From Coprobacter fastidiosus (lineage in GTDB: Bacteria; Bacteroidota; Bacteroidia; Bacteroidales; Coprobacteraceae), in contig NZ_AP028032.1 of the NCBI RefSeq assembly GCF_030296935.1, forward strand, positions 2,108,001 to 2,172,000: 64,000 nt of DNA. The letters run 5' to 3'. The position numbers and the translations under genes are program-made. Below the pieces are notes generated by a model that saw nothing but the letters and a program-made list of their open reading frames with translations, was not told where the DNA came from and searched no databases. Shown here piece by piece: positions 55,969 through 64,000 of this stretch. Numbering within the stretch: the stretch's first letter is position 1; every line of letters begins with the position of its first letter.

Positions 55969-57330
55969 CTATTCCATCACTATCTTTATACTCTTTACAG
56001 CCAGTCTTGCCTCAAGCCATCGGACAAAACGCGATTGTTCCGCTTTCGACATAGGTTTCGCATAGCGTACCACAGCTAACGTCATCGTATCCAGTTTTCC
56101 GGTTTCTACACTACTGAATACAGATTTCGTAACTGCAATATTTTCAACTAACGGGAAAAGGACTTTAATCTCGGGTGAAATTGCAACACCTATCGTATCA
56201 TACTGCTGATAACGAGACACGACTGTCCGCAAAGAATCGACTTTCTTATTCAATAAAGCAATCTGCTGCTGATTATCCTTATAAATATCTTGAAACATCA
56301 TGCTGTTCAGGCTCTTCAAATCAATCTCCTTATTGGATGCAAATCCTTGTGAAAGGATCAATTTTGTACCGGCTAACCCATATTTGGGCAGTCGAGACTC
56401 GATCGCCAATATCGAATCTTTCGAAAGTTCTTGTCCTATAAGAGAAACCCGAATAACTTTCTGTCCGCTCTCAAATGAAGCCGTTTTACTTAAAACCTGA
56501 ATATCAGGTAAATTAAACTGCTGATTCACAAACTGGAATGCAGATGTCTCGAAGTAATTCTGACGTATCATATTATAGGTAATGATCACGCTCGGTGTCA
56601 TTGTAAGGAGCAGAATAGAATATACAATACGTTGTACGGTTTTCTCACGGTCTTTATCGACAAACTGCTTTTTAGAAAACTTCATTGCTTTTACTCCCAT
56701 TGTCGTTGCAAAAGCAATAAAAACAGAATTGATAAAGAACAGATAAAACGCTCCGAAAAAATAGTGCATATTTCCATTGGCCAGGCCGAAACCTGCCGTA
56801 CATAAGGGAGGCATCAAAGCCGTAGCAATAGCCACTCCCGGAATTACGTTTCCCTTTTGTTTGGTAGCCATGGCTACAATGCCTGCCAATCCGCCAAAAA
56901 GAGCAATCAACACATCATATATCGTCGGGGATGTACGTGCCAGCAATTCCGACCGGGCTTCATTCAACGGAGAAATCAAAAAATAGAGCGTAGAGGTCAA
57001 TACACTGAAAATAGTCGCCACACCTAAATTCCGAAAAGACTTTTTTATCAATTCGAAGTCATTGATTCCAAGTCCCAATCCAATGCCCATTATAGGACCC
57101 ATTAATGGAGAAATCAACATCGCGCCAATAATAACCGCCGTAGAGTTTGTATTAAGCCCTAAAGAAGCAATAAAAATGGCAAAAATAAGTATCCATATGG
57201 TAGAGCCTTTAAATTCTATCCCTTCACGGATGGCCTCGACTGTCACCTGTTCACTTTCTCGGTCCTGACTCTGGTCTAAATAATGCCCCAAAAACTGCCT
57301 GACAGCAAGAAACGACTCTTTAAAAAACAT
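55969..57330 (-). CDS. DUF389 (TIGR00341) membrane protein
   Basis: 453 aa. N-terminal multi-span domain of the DUF389 type: STIWILIFAIFIASLGLNTN, STAVIIGAMLISPLMGPIMG, LGLGINDFELIKKSFRN, ALFGGLAGIVAMATKQKGNV, ALMPPLCTAGFGLANGNMHY; then a membrane-anchored periplasmic or cytoplasmic C-terminal half (~270-453) with a coiled region (NQQIALLNKKVDSLRTVVSR). Function unknown. It begins 4 bp after the flippase stop, so it shares that transcript. Confidence 0.88.
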   Translation of the reverse strand: MFFKESFLAVRQFLGHYLDQSQDRESEQVTVEAIREGIEFKGSTIWILIFAIFIASLGLNTNSTAVIIGAMLISPLMGPIMGIGLGLGINDFELIKKSFRNLGVATIFSVLTSTLYFLISPLNEARSELLARTSPTIYDVLIALFGGLAGIVAMATKQKGNVIPGVAIATALMPPLCTAGFGLANGNMHYFFGAFYLFFINSVFIAFATTMGVKAMKFSKKQFVDKDREKTVQRIVYSILLLTMTPSVIITYNMIRQNYFETSAFQFVNQQFNLPDIQVLSKTASFESGQKVIRVSLIGQELSKDSILAIESRLPKYGLAGTKLILSQGFASNKEIDLKSLNSMMFQDIYKDNQQQIALLNKKVDSLRTVVSRYQQYDTIGVAISPEIKVLFPLVENIAVTKSVFSSVETGKLDTMTLAVVRYAKPMSKAEQSRFVRWLEARLAVKSIKIVME

Positions 57331-57334
57331 ATCC

Positions 57335-58834
57335 TCACTTTTTTATCAATTTATTTATCAACGGAATCTCTTTTATCGGCAAATCCCGTTTTACCATATA
57401 AACAACGAAAACAGATAAAAGTGCTGTACGGAACAATAATTTTAAAACCAGATTATCTATATCCACCCATATCGCAACAGCATATAAAACAAGAGTCAAT
57501 ACCGCATAACGTCCCATCGAGGGCAAGTCGTATTTAATCGGGTATTTTTTTTGTCCTATAAAATAGGAAGCCATCATCATCGAGAAATAACAGAAAAAAG
57601 CAGCCCATGCACATGCCATATACCCGAAACGAGGGACGAACATTATATTTATAGCCGCCGTAACAACAAACCCGAATAAAGAAAACCAAGCCCCCCATTG
57701 CGTCTGGTCCGTGAGCTTATACCAGAGAGAAAGATTAAAAAATATTCCGAAAAACAACTCTGCCAACATAACGATAGGAACGACTTCGATGCCTGTAAAA
57801 TACTCCTTCGGCATAAGAAAACGTACCAGATCCAAATAAAACATCACCCCCAAGAATATGAAGAGTCCGAAAATAACAAAATACTTCATCGCATCTGAAT
57901 AGGATTTTTTATTTTCATCTCCGGATTCTTTGTTTTTTGCAAAAATAAACGGTTCATAAGCAAAACGAAACGCCTGCGTAAACATAACCATGACAATAGC
58001 TATCTTATAAGCCGCACCGTATATTCCCAACTCAGACATCGCATTAGGCCGGGATTCCGCCAGCAACGGATAAAACATTTTATCAAATGTCTGATTCATA
58101 ATTCCGGCAATACCCAATATCAACAACGGGAATGAGTAACGAAGCATACGTTTCCAGATCACCGCATCAAAACGATAACGAATCTTAAATATTTCGGGAA
58201 TCAACATCAATAATACAGCTCCCGAACTGATCAAATTGGAGACTAAAATATAGCCTACCATAAAATCAGGATCAAAAAACCATGAAATCAGGGTGGGATT
58301 AGTTTTGTATATCCACGGACACAATAAGAAAAAAAACAGATTCAATGCGATATTCAAAAATATAGAAAAAAGTTTAAGCGCGGCAAAGCGTATCGGACGT
58401 TTCTGATAACGCAAATAAGCAAACGGCAAAGCGGTAAAAGCGTCTATTGCGATTATCAATGCCACCATCCAAACATAATCGGTATGAGCGGGATACCCCA
58501 ACCATGCAGAAACCGGTTTCAAAAAAATAAGCACCAATATAAAGAACAAAGACGATGTGGATGCTAAAGAAATCAGTCCGGTAGTATATACTTTAAGAGG
58601 GTCTTTATACTCCTTATCATTGGCAAAACGAAAAAATCCGGTTTCGAGTCCATAGGTCAGAATAATCAACAACAAAGCCATATAGGCATATAAATTTGTA
58701 ACTATCCCGTACTCTGCGGTAGTTTTTAGTGCGTTAATATACAAAAAAACAAAGCACCAATTCAAGAAACGCCCCAAGATACTGCTCAATCCGTATATCG
58801 CAGTATCCTTGGCAAGAGTTTTCATTCCGGACAT
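57335..58834 (-). CDS. Oligosaccharide flippase (Wzx/MATE-like)
   Basis: 499 aa, about 14 membrane spans, of the polysaccharide-transport group: TAIYGLSSILGRFLNWCFVF at the start, GIVTNLYAYMALLLIILTYG, LETGFFRFAND, and RYSFPLLILGIAGIMNQTFD in the middle. Flips lipid-linked sugars across the inner membrane. Start at 58834 (MSGMKTLAKD); MKTLAKD at 58825 is equally possible. It is 11 bp after ruvB and 4 bp before DUF389, a linkage that recurs in Bacteroidetes as far as I recall. Confidence 0.9.
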   Translation of the reverse strand: MSGMKTLAKDTAIYGLSSILGRFLNWCFVFLYINALKTTAEYGIVTNLYAYMALLLIILTYGLETGFFRFANDKEYKDPLKVYTTGLISLASTSSLFFILVLIFLKPVSAWLGYPAHTDYVWMVALIIAIDAFTALPFAYLRYQKRPIRFAALKLFSIFLNIALNLFFFLLCPWIYKTNPTLISWFFDPDFMVGYILVSNLISSGAVLLMLIPEIFKIRYRFDAVIWKRMLRYSFPLLILGIAGIMNQTFDKMFYPLLAESRPNAMSELGIYGAAYKIAIVMVMFTQAFRFAYEPFIFAKNKESGDENKKSYSDAMKYFVIFGLFIFLGVMFYLDLVRFLMPKEYFTGIEVVPIVMLAELFFGIFFNLSLWYKLTDQTQWGAWFSLFGFVVTAAINIMFVPRFGYMACAWAAFFCYFSMMMASYFIGQKKYPIKYDLPSMGRYAVLTLVLYAVAIWVDIDNLVLKLLFRTALLSVFVVYMVKRDLPIKEIPLINKLIKK

Positions 58835-58845
58835 AAATAATCGTT

Positions 58846-59868
58846 TTAAAATAAAGAACCCTGTTCCGAGAAACGGGAACGACGCAAATGCGTATATGCC
58901 AAATCGGTCACTTCCCGCCCACGTGGAGTCCGTTTAATAAATCCTTCTTTAATTAAATACGGCTCATAAACTTCTTCAAGAGTACCCGGATCTTCGCCTA
59001 AAGCAGTAGCTATAGTCGTAAGCCCCACAGGTCCGCCCTTAAATTTATCGATAATCGTGATCAGTATCTTGTTATCGATTTCGTCCAATCCATATTGGTC
59101 TATATTCAAAGCCTCCAGAGAGAACTTGGCAATATCTATCGTTATCTTTCCGCTACCTTTTACTTGTGCAAAATCCCGCACACGGCGTAATAAAGCATTT
59201 GCTATACGGGGTGTTCCCCGACTACGCATGGCAATCTCATCCGCAGCTTCGATCGTACAAGGGACTTGCATAATCGAGGCAGAGCGTAAGACGATACGAC
59301 TCAATACCGTATGATCATAATATTCAAGATGGCAATTAATGCCGAATCGAGCACGTAAAGGACTGGTCAACAACCCGCTTCGGGTAGTAGCTCCGATCAG
59401 AGTAAAAGGATTCAAATCGATCTGTATAGAACGAGCGCTCGGACCTTTATCGATCATAATATCGATACGATAGTCTTCCATAGCGGAATAAAGATATTCT
59501 TCTACTACGGGACTCAGCCGATGTATTTCATCGATGAAAAGAACATCGTTAGGTTCTAACGAAGTCAAAATCCCGGCCAAATCTCCGGGTTTATCCAATA
59601 CCGGTCCGGAAGTGATTTTAAATCCCACACCTAACTCATTCGCCACGATATTCGAAAGAGTTGTCTTTCCCAATCCGGGAGGCCCGTGCAGCAGGACATG
59701 ATCTAAAGCCTCTTCCCTCATACGGGCAGCCATAACAAAAACCCTCAGATTCTCTATAATTTTATCTTGTCCGCTAAAATTATCAAAAGTCAGCGGACGA
59801 AGGGCTTTTTCAAACTCCCGTTCATTTTCAGAAATATTTTGCTCTCTTATATTAAAATCAGATTCCAT
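58846..59868 (-). CDS. ruvB: Holliday junction branch migration helicase subunit RuvB
   Basis: 340 aa AAA+ motor that with RuvA drives branch migration during recombination and repair. [20 protein letters not shown], Walker [29 protein letters not shown], Walker [12 protein letters not shown], sensor 1 [19 protein letters not shown], and a C-terminal winged helix ([20 protein letters not shown]). Length normal. First gene of the operon with flippase and DUF389; ruvA and ruvC are not in the window. Confidence 0.98.
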   Translation of the reverse strand: MESDFNIREQNISENEREFEKALRPLTFDNFSGQDKIIENLRVFVMAARMREEALDHVLLHGPPGLGKTTLSNIVANELGVGFKITSGPVLDKPGDLAGILTSLEPNDVLFIDEIHRLSPVVEEYLYSAMEDYRIDIMIDKGPSARSIQIDLNPFTLIGATTRSGLLTSPLRARFGINCHLEYYDHTVLSRIVLRSASIMQVPCTIEAADEIAMRSRGTPRIANALLRRVRDFAQVKGSGKITIDIAKFSLEALNIDQYGLDEIDNKILITIIDKFKGGPVGLTTIATALGEDPGTLEEVYEPYLIKEGFIKRTPRGREVTDLAYTHLRRSRFSEQGSLF

Positions 59869-59979
59869 ATACAGGCTAAATGTTTCATACTTTCGAAAAA
59901 CAAACTTAGATATTTATTTCGGGACAAACGATCTTTATGAAAAAGTATCTGGTTAAACTTCAAAACAAAATCGTTAAAA

Positions 59980-60726
59980 TCAAGAATCTTTGCGCATTTT
60001 ATTTTTCAGGGCCGCTTTTTTAGCTACTTTTTCCCAAAACTTTCTCTTATAATATAATGCTGTTTCCACTGAAGAAGCAATATCCCAGCCCCGAAGACGG
60101 GAATATTCGGTAACAATATACGAAGTTACTTCATCACTCGGGCTGATTCTATCAAAATTACGAAGACACTCCTTTTTCGTCAGCTTGCCAAAACGCATCC
60201 TGTTCAAATCTACCAAACTAAAGTGCACGTCATCTCCGACTTGTTCATAAAGGACATTTCCCGGAGAATAATCCAGATGCAAGATTCCCGACTCATGAAC
60301 TTTTAAAGTAAACTCGGCAAACTTGTCGAGGATATATTCACCCGACCCTATCGAATTATAAAAGTCACGCATCATTCGAGGATAATTTTCCATTTTACTT
60401 ATAAAATATCCTTGATAAAAAAACAGACCTTTTTTTACTTCTATATAGGCTATCGGTTCAGGAGTGCGTATTCCTTTACTCAAAAGAAACATAGCATAAT
60501 CATAAGCTCTCTTCGCTTTACTAGGGCGAAAAAAAGCATAGATAATACGGTTGATACAAATCGGAACTTTATAGCGTTTCACTACAACATCGATATCTTG
60601 TACCCTGAATTTCTTAATTTGATTACGGGCCTCATAAATCATATCCCCCCCATTACTGAAATCAGAGGGAAGTTGCTTTATAAAAAGTGAAAGTTTCGAA
60701 TAATCCGGATTAATTACAATATTCAT
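59980..60726 (-). CDS. LPS core heptose/Kdo kinase-like protein (InaA type)
   Basis: 248 aa protein-kinase-like fold. Catalytic loop H150-L-D152-YSPGN157 (HxDxxxxN) and, in place of DFG, D173-L-N; IDVVVKRYKVP holds the ATP-binding Lys. InaA/Kdo-type enzymes phosphorylate inner-core sugars of lipopolysaccharide, which fits the neighbours: a GT9 heptosyltransferase-like gene and DUF4254 upstream on the same strand, 75 bp away. Substrate sugar not determined. Confidence 0.83.
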   Translation of the reverse strand: MNIVINPDYSKLSLFIKQLPSDFSNGGDMIYEARNQIKKFRVQDIDVVVKRYKVPICINRIIYAFFRPSKAKRAYDYAMFLLSKGIRTPEPIAYIEVKKGLFFYQGYFISKMENYPRMMRDFYNSIGSGEYILDKFAEFTLKVHESGILHLDYSPGNVLYEQVGDDVHFSLVDLNRMRFGKLTKKECLRNFDRISPSDEVTSYIVTEYSRLRGWDIASSVETALYYKRKFWEKVAKKAALKNKMRKDS

Positions 60727-60801
60727 ATCACCGAGTTAAAACTCTTCTTCGTTAATTCTATACAAATATACCTATTTTCTTGAATATAGCTTTTTACAAA
60801 A

Positions 60802-61884
60802 CTATTTTTGGGCATATATTTCCTTTTTTATCTTATCCGCTATCTCTTCAGGAGAAATTTCATTTAAACAAGCATAATCATTCCGCCAACAAGGACGATT
60901 TCCAAATATCGAGCATGGACGACAGGGTAAATCGAGCTGAACAACATTATCCAGAGATTGTCTCCACCCTAAAAAACCCGCATAGGGATGAGTCGCACCC
61001 CAAACAGATATAACCGGAAGTCCGACTAAAGAAGCCAAATGCATATTTGCAGAATCCATCGAAACCAACAATTTCAAATGACTCATCAAGGCCAATTCTC
61101 CGGAGAAACCCAGTTTCATATCCGTTAAAGAAACAACCTTATCCGGAAAATCAGATGCCCATCGGTTTAAAACCAAAGACTCTTTTTCCCCTCCGCCGAA
61201 AAGAAATATTTTATATTCTCCCGTTTTTGCCAACATCGATATTAGTTGTTCCATCTTTTTTTCCGGATATATCTTTCCTTGATGTTTTGCAAATGGCGCT
61301 ACACCTATACAGTGCTCCTCAGAAGAGAACTCCGATAATAAGATTTCCGGTAAAGCGGCTTTTTGCTTTCCATAAATCGAAACGAAATTTTCAGGAAAAG
61401 AAAAGCCGAGTTTCCTGAACACATCCGTATAACGATGAAAGGATGTAGGTAATTGCCGCAACTTTTTATGTCGACGTGCCGTAATTTCACATTTAGCAAT
61501 TCGCCCCTTATTTATATGAATACTTTTCACACCTGAAAGACGCAATAATGCGCACAATAAACGTGAACGCAAAACATTATGAAGATCAGCTATCCCGTCA
61601 AAAGATAACGCCCGAAGCTCTTTATATAGTACATAAATACCTTTTATCCCCCTATGCCGTCCCCGAATTTCAGCCGGATAAATCTTCAAATTATCCGGTC
61701 GGTTTATGAATATCCGAGATATCACAGGAGTAGTCAGCATTGTAAAATTCACATCGGGATAAGCTTCACACAACGAGTAAACCACCGGAATAGTCATCGC
61801 AACATCTCCCAATGCGGAAAGCCGAATAATCAAGATATTTCTTAATGGTCGGGGGAAAATCACAGAACAATTATTTTTTACCAT
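60802..61884 (-). CDS. Glycosyltransferase family 9 (heptosyltransferase-like)
   Basis: 360 aa. RNILIIRLSALGDVAMTIPV at the N terminus and ISVWGATHPYAGFLGW near the C terminus are the GT9 signatures, with FLFGGGEKESLVL and VSMDSANMHLASLVGLPVIS between. Such enzymes add heptose to the LPS inner core in the cytoplasm. It overlaps the DUF4254 gene by 14 bp (coupled translation) and is followed by the LPS kinase-like gene. Confidence 0.92.
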   Translation of the reverse strand: MVKNNCSVIFPRPLRNILIIRLSALGDVAMTIPVVYSLCEAYPDVNFTMLTTPVISRIFINRPDNLKIYPAEIRGRHRGIKGIYVLYKELRALSFDGIADLHNVLRSRLLCALLRLSGVKSIHINKGRIAKCEITARRHKKLRQLPTSFHRYTDVFRKLGFSFPENFVSIYGKQKAALPEILLSEFSSEEHCIGVAPFAKHQGKIYPEKKMEQLISMLAKTGEYKIFLFGGGEKESLVLNRWASDFPDKVVSLTDMKLGFSGELALMSHLKLLVSMDSANMHLASLVGLPVISVWGATHPYAGFLGWRQSLDNVVQLDLPCRPCSIFGNRPCWRNDYACLNEISPEEIADKIKKEIYAQK

Positions 61885-62476
61885 ATAGCACCGGATTCAG
61901 GGCCGGATCATTATACATTTTCATTTGCTTATATACTTTCATATATTTCTTCCCCGACTCAATATCAAGTAAAAGCTGATCTATCGCAGAAGACAAATCG
62001 ATTCGTTGCTCAAGCAACACCCGCAATTTTTCACGGCACTTTTCTATATGTTCCGGAGAAGCGTCACGGCGTTCTACCTCCTGCTGCATATGATAAATCT
62101 TAAGGGCCAGAATAGAAAGTCGATCTATTGCCCATGCAGGACTTTCGGTATTGATCTTTGCATCTGCTTCCACCTTTACATTCTTATACTTATCCCAGAA
62201 ATAACTGTCTATCAATTCGACCAAATCGGTACGATCCTGATTCGACTTGTCAATACGGCGTTTTATCTGCAACGCTTCTGAGGGATCGATAGCCGGATTG
62301 CGAATAATATCTTCCAAATGCCACTGGACGGCATCGATCCAATTTTTCAGATACAAATAATAATCGATTGTTTTTTCTTCAAAAGGATTCTGAATCTCAG
62401 CATCCACGTCATCTATATTGTGATAAGCCAATGTGGCATTCCAAAATATCCGGTTACTTTTTTCACTAAAAGTCAT
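61871..62476 (-). CDS. DUF4254 family protein
   Basis: 201 aa, entirely helical, soluble: IFWNATLAYHNIDDVDAEIQ, YYLYLKNWIDAVQWHLEDII, LQIKRRIDKSNQDRTDLVEL, WAIDRLSILALKIYHMQQEV. It matches DUF4254, which in Bacteroidetes sits just before a GT9 gene, as here (14-bp overlap). No enzymatic motif. An accessory role in LPS core synthesis is suggested by synteny only. Confidence 0.88.
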   Translation of the reverse strand: MTFSEKSNRIFWNATLAYHNIDDVDAEIQNPFEEKTIDYYLYLKNWIDAVQWHLEDIIRNPAIDPSEALQIKRRIDKSNQDRTDLVELIDSYFWDKYKNVKVEADAKINTESPAWAIDRLSILALKIYHMQQEVERRDASPEHIEKCREKLRVLLEQRIDLSSAIDQLLLDIESGKKYMKVYKQMKMYNDPALNPVLYGKK

Positions 62477-62622
62477 ATCGAGTCTGTTATTGTATAGTTA
62501 AGTCTACAAACATAACAATTGTTTCATAAACGAACAATCTTTCGGACAAATAAATACGGTTTAACGCCCTTTACCGAATACATACCGAAAAAAGAGTTAA
62601 TTTTGTACCATTTCCCGTAGAT

Positions 62623-63750
62623 ATGAAAAAGAATATCAATATTATTATCGATAATAAAATACCTTTCATCAAAGGTATTCTCGAACCGTATGCAAACGTT
62701 AGATATTTACCCCCTTCGGAGATAACAAAAGATCAAGTAAAGGATACTGATATTTTGATCATACGCACTCGTACACGCTGCAATGAAAATCTTCTTTCAG
62801 GAAGCCGTTGCAAATTTATCGGTACGGCAACAATCGGATTCGACCACATCGATACCGAATATTGCAAACAAAACGATATCGAATGGAAGAATGCGCCGGG
62901 ATGCAATGCCTCATCGGTCGGGCAATATATATTAGCATCTTTGCTTCTGCATGCAGAACAAAACAATTATTCGCTTAAAGGGAAAAAGATCGGAATAGTC
63001 GGTGTCGGTCATGTCGGTTCGATAGTCGCTCACCATTGCCGAACTATCGGGATGACTGTTTTGCTCAATGATCCGCCTCGGGCAAATACGGAACAAAACG
63101 GTACTTTCGTTTCTTTAGACACGATTGCCGAAGAATGCGATTTTATCACTTTTCATACACCGCTTAATCGCACGGGGATATACCGAAGTTTTCATCTGGC
63201 CGACAATAGCTTTTTCAAAAAGTTGAGAAAGCAACCCGTTATCATCAATTCTTCCCGAGGAGAAGTTGTCGATAATAAAGCCTTATTAACCGCATATCAA
63301 AAGAAAGAAATATCGGATATAATCATCGATTGTTGGGAAAACGAACCGGATATACTTCCTGAATTACTTGAGAGCGCCTTTATCGCAACACCTCATATTG
63401 CCGGCTACTCAGCCGACGGAAAATCGAATGCCTCCCGGGCTATGGTTCGGGAAATATCCCGAATACTCGGGATCGAGATCGACACCTCAAAAATAACACC
63501 TCCGCCAGCCCCTTTTCCGGAAATAGATCTAAATGTATGTTCGGGAGATCCGATAACGAATGCCGTAATCGCGTCATACGATCCCCGAACCGACACAACC
63601 AATTTGCGTTCCGCACCTGAACAATTCGAAAATTTACGCGGGAATTACGGACTTCGTCGAGAATTCGGAGCATATAAAATCATGCTTTCCGCATCCGAAA
63701 AAATTCCGGTTTTAAAAGAATTAGGGTTCATTAGCCCCTCAAAATCATAG
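62623..63750 (+). CDS. pdxB: 4-phosphoerythronate dehydrogenase
   Basis: 375 aa. Second step of the DXP-dependent pyridoxal 5'-phosphate pathway: oxidises 4-phosphoerythronate with NAD. IIIDNKIPFIKGILEPYANV at the N terminus, IIRTRTRCNENLL, GTATIGFDHIDTEYC, the dinucleotide fold KIGIVGVGHVGSIVAHHC, ITFHTPLNRTG, VIINSSRGEVVDNKALL, IIDCWENEPDI and TPHIAGYSADGK with catalytic Arg, Glu and His. The extra C-terminal domain (residues ~280-375) separates PdxB from other 2-hydroxyacid dehydrogenases. Convergent with purN, overlapping its 3' end by 6 bp. Confidence 0.95.
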   Translation: MKKNINIIIDNKIPFIKGILEPYANVRYLPPSEITKDQVKDTDILIIRTRTRCNENLLSGSRCKFIGTATIGFDHIDTEYCKQNDIEWKNAPGCNASSVGQYILASLLLHAEQNNYSLKGKKIGIVGVGHVGSIVAHHCRTIGMTVLLNDPPRANTEQNGTFVSLDTIAEECDFITFHTPLNRTGIYRSFHLADNSFFKKLRKQPVIINSSRGEVVDNKALLTAYQKKEISDIIIDCWENEPDILPELLESAFIATPHIAGYSADGKSNASRAMVREISRILGIEIDTSKITPPPAPFPEIDLNVCSGDPITNAVIASYDPRTDTTNLRSAPEQFENLRGNYGLRREFGAYKIMLSASEKIPVLKELGFISPSKS

Positions 63751-64000
63751 TCGTGAGACAATATCCTCAATTATCCGAGGATAAAACTCATACTCCAATC
63801 GGTGCACTTTTCGAGCTACATCTTCATAAGTATCAGCCGGATCTACCGTACATTTTTCTTGATGAATAATAGCCCCTGAATCATAGTGTTCGTTTACATA
63901 ATGTATCGTTATACCGCTTTCTTTCTCTCCCGCCTCGACAACAGCTTTATGAACATGATCTCCATACATACCCTTCCCACCGAAACGAGGTAACAACGCA
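63745..64000 (-). CDS. purN: Phosphoribosylglycinamide formyltransferase, C-terminal part (runs off the window)
   Basis: Partial, 84 complete codons with no start in the window. ALLPRFGGKGMYGDHVHKAV, SGITIHYVNEHYDSGAIIHQ and VARKVHRLEYEFYPRIIEDI are the GAR transformylase C-terminal half, with the conserved folate-loop Asp in YDSG. It formylates GAR in purine synthesis. The stop overlaps the end of pdxB on the opposite strand. Confidence 0.93.
   Translation of the reverse strand, partial: ALLPRFGGKGMYGDHVHKAVVEAGEKESGITIHYVNEHYDSGAIIHQEKCTVDPADTYEDVARKVHRLEYEFYPRIIEDIVSRL

Overview
The window looks like a chromosomal segment of a gut-type Bacteroidales bacterium. The evidence is SusC/SusD and other TonB-dependent receptors, lipoprotein signal peptides with [G/S]C lipoboxes, many Bacteroidetes-style promoters (TTTG, about 20 bp, TAnnTTTG), mostly weak Shine-Dalgarno sequences, and moderate AT richness. 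DUF4876, DUF6850, DUF4857, DUF3823 and DUF4254 proteins fit this order. A Barnesiellaceae/Coprobacter-like host is a guess, not something the sequence proves.

Layout. 0-3.1 kb: the end of a TonB-receptor/lipoprotein operon. 3.1-6.6 kb: an AT-rich type II restriction-modification island (controller C and endonuclease R in one operon, methyltransferase M convergent), where M carries an extra degenerate methyltransferase half. 6.6-15.7 kb: housekeeping and metabolic genes (DUF2795, cobalamin adenosyltransferase, galactose mutarotase, a methyltransferase-like protein, a Nudix hydrolase, GH2 beta-galactosidase, an AlkZ-like glycosylase) with a promoter-hairpin-terminator unit at 11.0 kb that looks like a small RNA gene. 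15.7-26.6 kb: a divergent cluster with TonB receptor/DUF4876/DUF6850 on one side and a secreted propeller protein, a Cys/His lipoprotein, an ABC transporter and DUF4857 on the other; it reads as one uncharacterised envelope transport system. 26.7-29.3 kb: a PepSY-like protein with a two-component system.

29.5-44.2 kb: a polysaccharide utilization locus. A membrane-spanning regulator (LamG-like, kelch, TM, winged helix, BTAD) is transcribed away from a surface lipoprotein, SusC, SusD, DUF3823, two GH71/99-like enzymes, a lipoprotein-gene remnant and a GH43 enzyme, ending in a strong terminator. 44.4-45.0 kb: an exported glycine-cleavage-H-like protein without its lipoyl lysine. 45.1-48.1 kb: a scar region with a broken integrase joined to the tail of another gene, an overlapping XRE / ImmA-IrrE protease / PIN three-gene operon, and a 5'-truncated O-antigen ligase.

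49.0-51.7 kb: a polyprenyl-phosphate-sugar glycosyltransferase operon. 52.0-54.6 kb: AT-rich accessory genes (GNAT, P-loop kinase, HNH endonuclease) beside tRNA-Leu(CAA). 54.8-64 kb: core genes for envelope sugars and housekeeping: manC, ruvB-flippase-DUF389, DUF4254-GT9-LPS kinase, pdxB and the 3' part of purN. The accessory blocks (RM, PUL, TA-like operon, tRNA-linked HNH) sit between ordinary core genes, so the window alternates conserved backbone with strain-variable cargo.
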